Source: SAR202 cluster bacterium Io17-Chloro-G2 (GTDB taxonomy: Bacteria > Chloroflexota > Dehalococcoidia > Lucifugimonadales > UBA3495). From it: DNA of 45,196 nucleotides. A model generated the notes under the pieces. That model worked only from the letters and a program-made list of their open reading frames with translations. It had not been told where the DNA came from and made no database searches. Location: assembly GCA_002816875.1 (NCBI GenBank), contig MUCP01000041.1, positions 1 to 45,196 on the forward strand. Reading direction: 5' to 3'. Positions 42,880 through 45,196 of this stretch are shown one piece after another (position 1 is the stretch's first letter; every line of letters begins with the position of its first letter). The position numbers and the translations under genes are program-made.

Positions 42880-43260
42880 CTAGCCTTGATCTGCAGGCCG
42901 GGCCCTTTGCGGGCGAGGCACGGTCTTTTCCTTGATCCGGGCGGCCCGGCCTTGGAGACCACGCAGGTAATATAGCTTGGCCCGCCGCACCGAACCCCGC
43001 CGGGTCACTTCGACAGACTCCACCAGTGGAGAGTGGAATGGAAAGATCCTTTCGATGCCAATGCCGCCGGAGATCCTTCTAACGGTGAAGTTGGCCGCTG
43101 GTCCGTTGCCGTTCTGAAGACGGATCACAACGCCCTGGAATACCTGAATCCTCTCCCGGTCTCCCTCGCGGATGCGGAAGTTGACCTTTACTGTATCCCC
43201 TGCCCCAAAGTCTGGAATATTGGGGTTAGGTTCGGTTCTTAGCAGTTGAGCGGCGTCCAT
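42880..43260 (-). CDS. rplS: 50S ribosomal protein L19
   Basis: A 126-residue L19, which lies at the 30S-50S interface. [32 protein letters not shown] and R-R-A-K-L-Y-Y-L-R are diagnostic. A short basic C-terminal tail follows. Its leader of about 90 bases comes from a tRNA-like sequence (43314-43390), and a 6-bp hairpin, ACCAGC-caaaa-GCTGGT, lies between that and the ATG. Confidence 0.95.
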   Translation of the reverse strand: MDAAQLLRTEPNPNIPDFGAGDTVKVNFRIREGDRERIQVFQGVVIRLQNGNGPAANFTVRRISGGIGIERIFPFHSPLVESVEVTRRGSVRRAKLYYLRGLQGRAARIKEKTVPRPQRARPADQG

Positions 43261-43313
43261 GAAATGTTGCCTGCCTGAAAATTCAAATAATTGCGGAGCT
43301 ACCAGCTTTTGGC

Positions 43314-43390
43314 TGGTGGGCCGTAGTGGACCAGAACACTGACCCTTCGCGTGTCGAGTATAAACGATAAACCGAGCTAGTTCAACGAAG
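43314..43390 (-). pseudogene. Decayed tRNA-Val copy forming the rplS promoter/leader
   Basis: Read on the minus strand this stretch parallels the intact tRNA-Val at 45100-45176 from about position 8 to the encoded CCA. It shares TAGCTC, the anticodon-loop block TCGACACGC, GGTCAGTG, and GTCCACTAC followed by GCCCACCA. The acceptor and anticodon stems no longer pair, the D-arm is broken and a base is missing in the T-arm, so it cannot be a working tRNA. Same orientation as the intact gene, 1.8 kb away. Confidence 0.68.
43357..43385 (-). promoter_or_regulatory. Promoter of rplS-priA, inside the tRNA relict
   Basis: On the minus strand TTGAAC (43380-43385), a 17-base spacer and TATACT (43357-43362). 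Transcription would begin near 43350, in the former anticodon loop, so the rplS mRNA would begin with the old tRNA 3' half. Confidence 0.65.
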
Positions 43391-43419
43391 GAATGTACCC
43401 ATCCCTTTGTCTAATTTCG

Positions 43420-44160
43420 TTATTGGGTTTGAAGCCGGAAGGTCAAAACACCCGCCGCCAGCACGACGATTGCGGCACCCAACAAAACCAAGGCCCGCTC
43501 CGGCACCGCGATCATTCTATCGCTGTCCAGGTTTAGCCGTTCGCCGTCCGCCAGCTCGATATAGCCCTCTACATTTAAAGCCTTCCGCCGGATGGTCCTT
43601 ACCGGGGTGCTTAGCGTACGTTGGACCAGGGTCAGAAAGAAACAACCCGCCGCCAGCAGCAAGGCCGCAACGTCCAAGCGCGAGGCATTGACCCAGTAGG
43701 ACGTGAGGACCGGGAACGCCCCCCACGAGAACGCAAACCAGAGGTCGGTGTGAAACCGGTTGTGCCAAAGGCCCAGATTGTAGAATACCACGATGAATCC
43801 GCCGAAAGCGACGAAAGCGAAAATCCAAGGGGTTTCCAGGATGCCGGCCACCACACCCAATGCCAAGGCGCCGGCCAGGGATACGACGGCCAGGGAAACC
43901 AGCACAACCGGCGGGATCTTGGTGCCCAGCGGACGGTCATTCAACTCATCCAGAGCATGGGACGCAATCCCCACTGCCAAGAAAAACGCCAGCAATGTGC
44001 CTAACAGCCGGTCCAGGTGGACGGTTGGGGAAATGGCGGCGCCCAGGACTACATAGCTCAGGTGCCACAGCGTGTATGGCATATGAAGCAGGTTCACGTA
44101 GTCCTGCCACCCTTTGGCGCCCGGCAGGGCGTAAAACGCGGGGCTTTTTCCCGTCGCCAT
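43420..44160 (-). CDS. UbiA-like polytopic membrane protein (possible prenyltransferase)
   Basis: A 246-residue membrane protein with about seven hydrophobic segments. The G-I-A-S-H-A-L-D-E-L-N-D-R-P-L-G-T block near residues 64-80 resembles the first aspartate-rich motif of UbiA prenyltransferases, but it is not a clean N-D-x-x-D-x-x-x-D. No second D-x-x-D motif is obvious. A hydrophilic segment of about 45 residues lies before the last membrane helix. It is followed downstream by the tRNA relict and preceded by a MenG/UbiE-type gene, consistent with quinone or isoprenoid lipid chemistry. That role is inference. Confidence 0.6.
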   Translation of the reverse strand: MATGKSPAFYALPGAKGWQDYVNLLHMPYTLWHLSYVVLGAAISPTVHLDRLLGTLLAFFLAVGIASHALDELNDRPLGTKIPPVVLVSLAVVSLAGALALGVVAGILETPWIFAFVAFGGFIVVFYNLGLWHNRFHTDLWFAFSWGAFPVLTSYWVNASRLDVAALLLAAGCFFLTLVQRTLSTPVRTIRRKALNVEGYIELADGERLNLDSDRMIAVPERALVLLGAAIVVLAAGVLTFRLQTQ

Positions 44161-44204
44161 TTGATGCCGTCCTTACTGACTGCCTTACGGACCGATAGAT
44201 TCGG

Positions 44205-44921
44205 TTAACGCCCTTTGGTACCCCACATGACCACGGCCCCGCCAAACGAGAGACGTTTGATCTGCACGTCCTGTATCCCCAGCCGGAGCCATAACTCCCG
44301 GAGTTTGTCCTCATTGTAGGACTTGTCCAGTTGGGTGATGCTGGGGCCCAGGAATGCGCCCACCTTCCGCCAGCCCCGTGATACCAATGTCCCTGCTATG
44401 GGAAGCACTCCTCTGGTGTAGACGTGCCAAAGCACTCGCGCAATGGGATGGGGCGGCACACCGAATTCCAAGGACAGCAGGCGCCCGCCCGGCTTCAAAA
44501 CTCGGATGATCTCCAGCATGGTTGATTCCGGGTCGTCGACGTATCGAAGTAAGAAGGTGACGCTGACGGCGTCGAAGCTATCGCCGGCAAAGGCCAGGTC
44601 CTCTGCCCTGCCCATCACCAAGGGTACCTGGCCGGCCATGTCGTCGCGGGAGAGGTTGTGCCGGGCCTGACTGAGCATCTTGGGGCTCAAATCCACCCCT
44701 ACCACCCGGCAATCGTAAGTCCGAGCCGTTTGCATCGCCACGCCGGCGGTGCCGGTGCAAAGGTCCAGAATCGTCGCATCCGGTCCGGCCTGCAGGCGAG
44801 AAACCAGGTAGCGCCTCCAACGTTGGTACTGAAAAAAGGAAAAAAGCCCAGGCACCCAATCATATTGGGCGGCGATCCCATCAAACAGTTGCCGGGCGTG
44901 CTGGTTGCGATGATAGTCCAT
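44205..44921 (-). CDS. Class I SAM methyltransferase, MenG/UbiE type
   Basis: A 238-residue methyltransferase. The SAM-binding motif I, I-L-D-L-C-T-G-T-A-G-V, is near residue 52. V-V-G-V-D-L-S-P-K-M-L-S-Q-A-R follows, then S-F-D-A-V-S-V-T-F-L-L-R-Y-V and V-L-K-P-G-G-R-L-L-S-L-E-F-G, the pattern of demethylmenaquinone methyltransferase. The N-terminal Y-D-W-V-P-G-L-F-S-F-F-Q-Y segment also suits that group. ATG at 44921 has GGAG just upstream; a TTG seven codons earlier (44942) is possible. Quinone methylation is likely but the exact acceptor is unproved. Confidence 0.8.
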   Translation of the reverse strand: MDYHRNQHARQLFDGIAAQYDWVPGLFSFFQYQRWRRYLVSRLQAGPDATILDLCTGTAGVAMQTARTYDCRVVGVDLSPKMLSQARHNLSRDDMAGQVPLVMGRAEDLAFAGDSFDAVSVTFLLRYVDDPESTMLEIIRVLKPGGRLLSLEFGVPPHPIARVLWHVYTRGVLPIAGTLVSRGWRKVGAFLGPSITQLDKSYNEDKLRELWLRLGIQDVQIKRLSFGGAVVMWGTKGR

Positions 44922-45099
44922 GGGTCTCCGTGCGTCCGTCAACGAGGATGCGGGTTCTATATCCGAAAGAGGCGAAACCGAAGTGGCAAAATACCGTGGA
45001 TTCTGCGTGCCGTTCCCGTATCAGCAGGAAGTCAAAACAGCTGATTACAGTTTTCTGAGGACTGTTTGTGCGGGCAAAAACGATACGCGGACCGAAAAG

Positions 45100-45176
45100 T
45101 GGTGGGCGGTAGTGGACTCGAACCACTGACCTCTTGCGTGTCGAGCAAGTGCTCTAACCAGCTGAGCTAACCGCCC
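45100..45176 (-). tRNA. tRNA-Val (GAC), CCA encoded
   Basis: A complete cloverleaf is seen on the minus strand: 7-bp acceptor stem GGGCGGT/ACCGCCC, D-arm GCTC/GAGC, anticodon stem CTTGC/GCAAG with loop TCGACAC, 5-base variable loop, and T-arm AGTGG-TTCGAGT-CCACT. Discriminator A73 is followed by an encoded CCA. The anticodon GAC reads GUC/GUU valine codons. Position 33 is C rather than the almost universal U. A possible -10 (TAGACT) lies just upstream, but its -35 would be outside the window. Confidence 0.93.
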
Positions 45177-45196
45177 ATACCTGTCAGTCTAGCAAC

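Noticed and set aside
44920..45129. Plus-strand ORF of 69 codons ending in WWAVVDSNH
   Set aside because: It runs antisense through the tRNA-Val gene; the VVDSNH-type ending is a familiar artefact of translating a tRNA in reverse.

Overview
The window reads as a chromosomal segment of a free-living, G+C-rich bacterium, most likely a Chloroflexota member of the Dehalococcoidia/SAR202 type. That placement is inference. It rests on a short two-domain EF-Ts, the gene orders rpsB-tsf-pyrH-frr-uppS-cdsA-dxr-rseP-ispG-proS and def-cca-secD-secF, menaquinone-type enzymes, several amidohydrolases, and a GAAC-N4-GTTC SOS operator. No 16S rRNA or other decisive marker is present. Coding density is high, many genes overlap by ATGA, and there is no prophage, integrase, transposase gene or CRISPR array.

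Layout. 1-9518: accessory metabolism, with a truncated DUF1800 gene, an N-acyl-D-amino-acid deacylase, an unknown acidic-tailed protein, a site-2 protease, an unknown/amidohydrolase pair, a lipoprotein, a PAC2 protein and an M20 peptidase. 9594-10929: the infC-rpmI-rplT translation operon, with a strong promoter, an AUA start codon for infC and a 20-bp bidirectional terminator. 10982-16821 (minus): pheS-pheT-moeA-unknown, with a small mobile-type repeat between pheS and pheT and a histidine-rich N-terminus on MoeA. 16848-20293 (plus): an MFS transporter, then a promoter whose spacer holds a perfect LexA-type palindrome, followed by an overlapping zinc-ribbon gene and RuvC-like gene, then a DUF3467-like gene and an unknown partner.

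20331-30994 (minus): a long housekeeping operon for translation (rpsB, tsf, frr, proS), nucleotide and lipid precursors (pyrH, uppS, cdsA), the MEP isoprenoid pathway (dxr, ispG) and an RseP-type protease. 31027-32816 (minus): nfo, a small zincin and pgpA. 33129-34172: a zinc alcohol dehydrogenase; 34219-34680: a c-type cytochrome lipoprotein. 34867-40210 (minus): def-cca-secD-secF. 40217-43385 (minus): rplS then priA, with the rplS promoter lying inside a decayed copy of tRNA-Val. 43420-45176 (minus): a UbiA-like membrane protein, a MenG/UbiE-type methyltransferase and an intact tRNA-Val(GAC).

Most interesting items: the SOS-controlled zinc-ribbon/RuvC-like pair (a candidate undescribed repair module, with the second catalytic acid of RuvC apparently missing); the tRNA relict recycled as the rplS promoter and leader; the AUA-initiated infC; the His-rich MoeA; and the dispersed MITE-like repeats. 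Intergenic stretches near or above 300 bases: 690-962 (273 bases) holds the DUF1800 promoter and a Fur-box-like palindrome; 23192-23516 (325 bases) holds a possible ispG promoter and repeat modules; 32817-33128 (312 bases) holds a MITE-like repeat.
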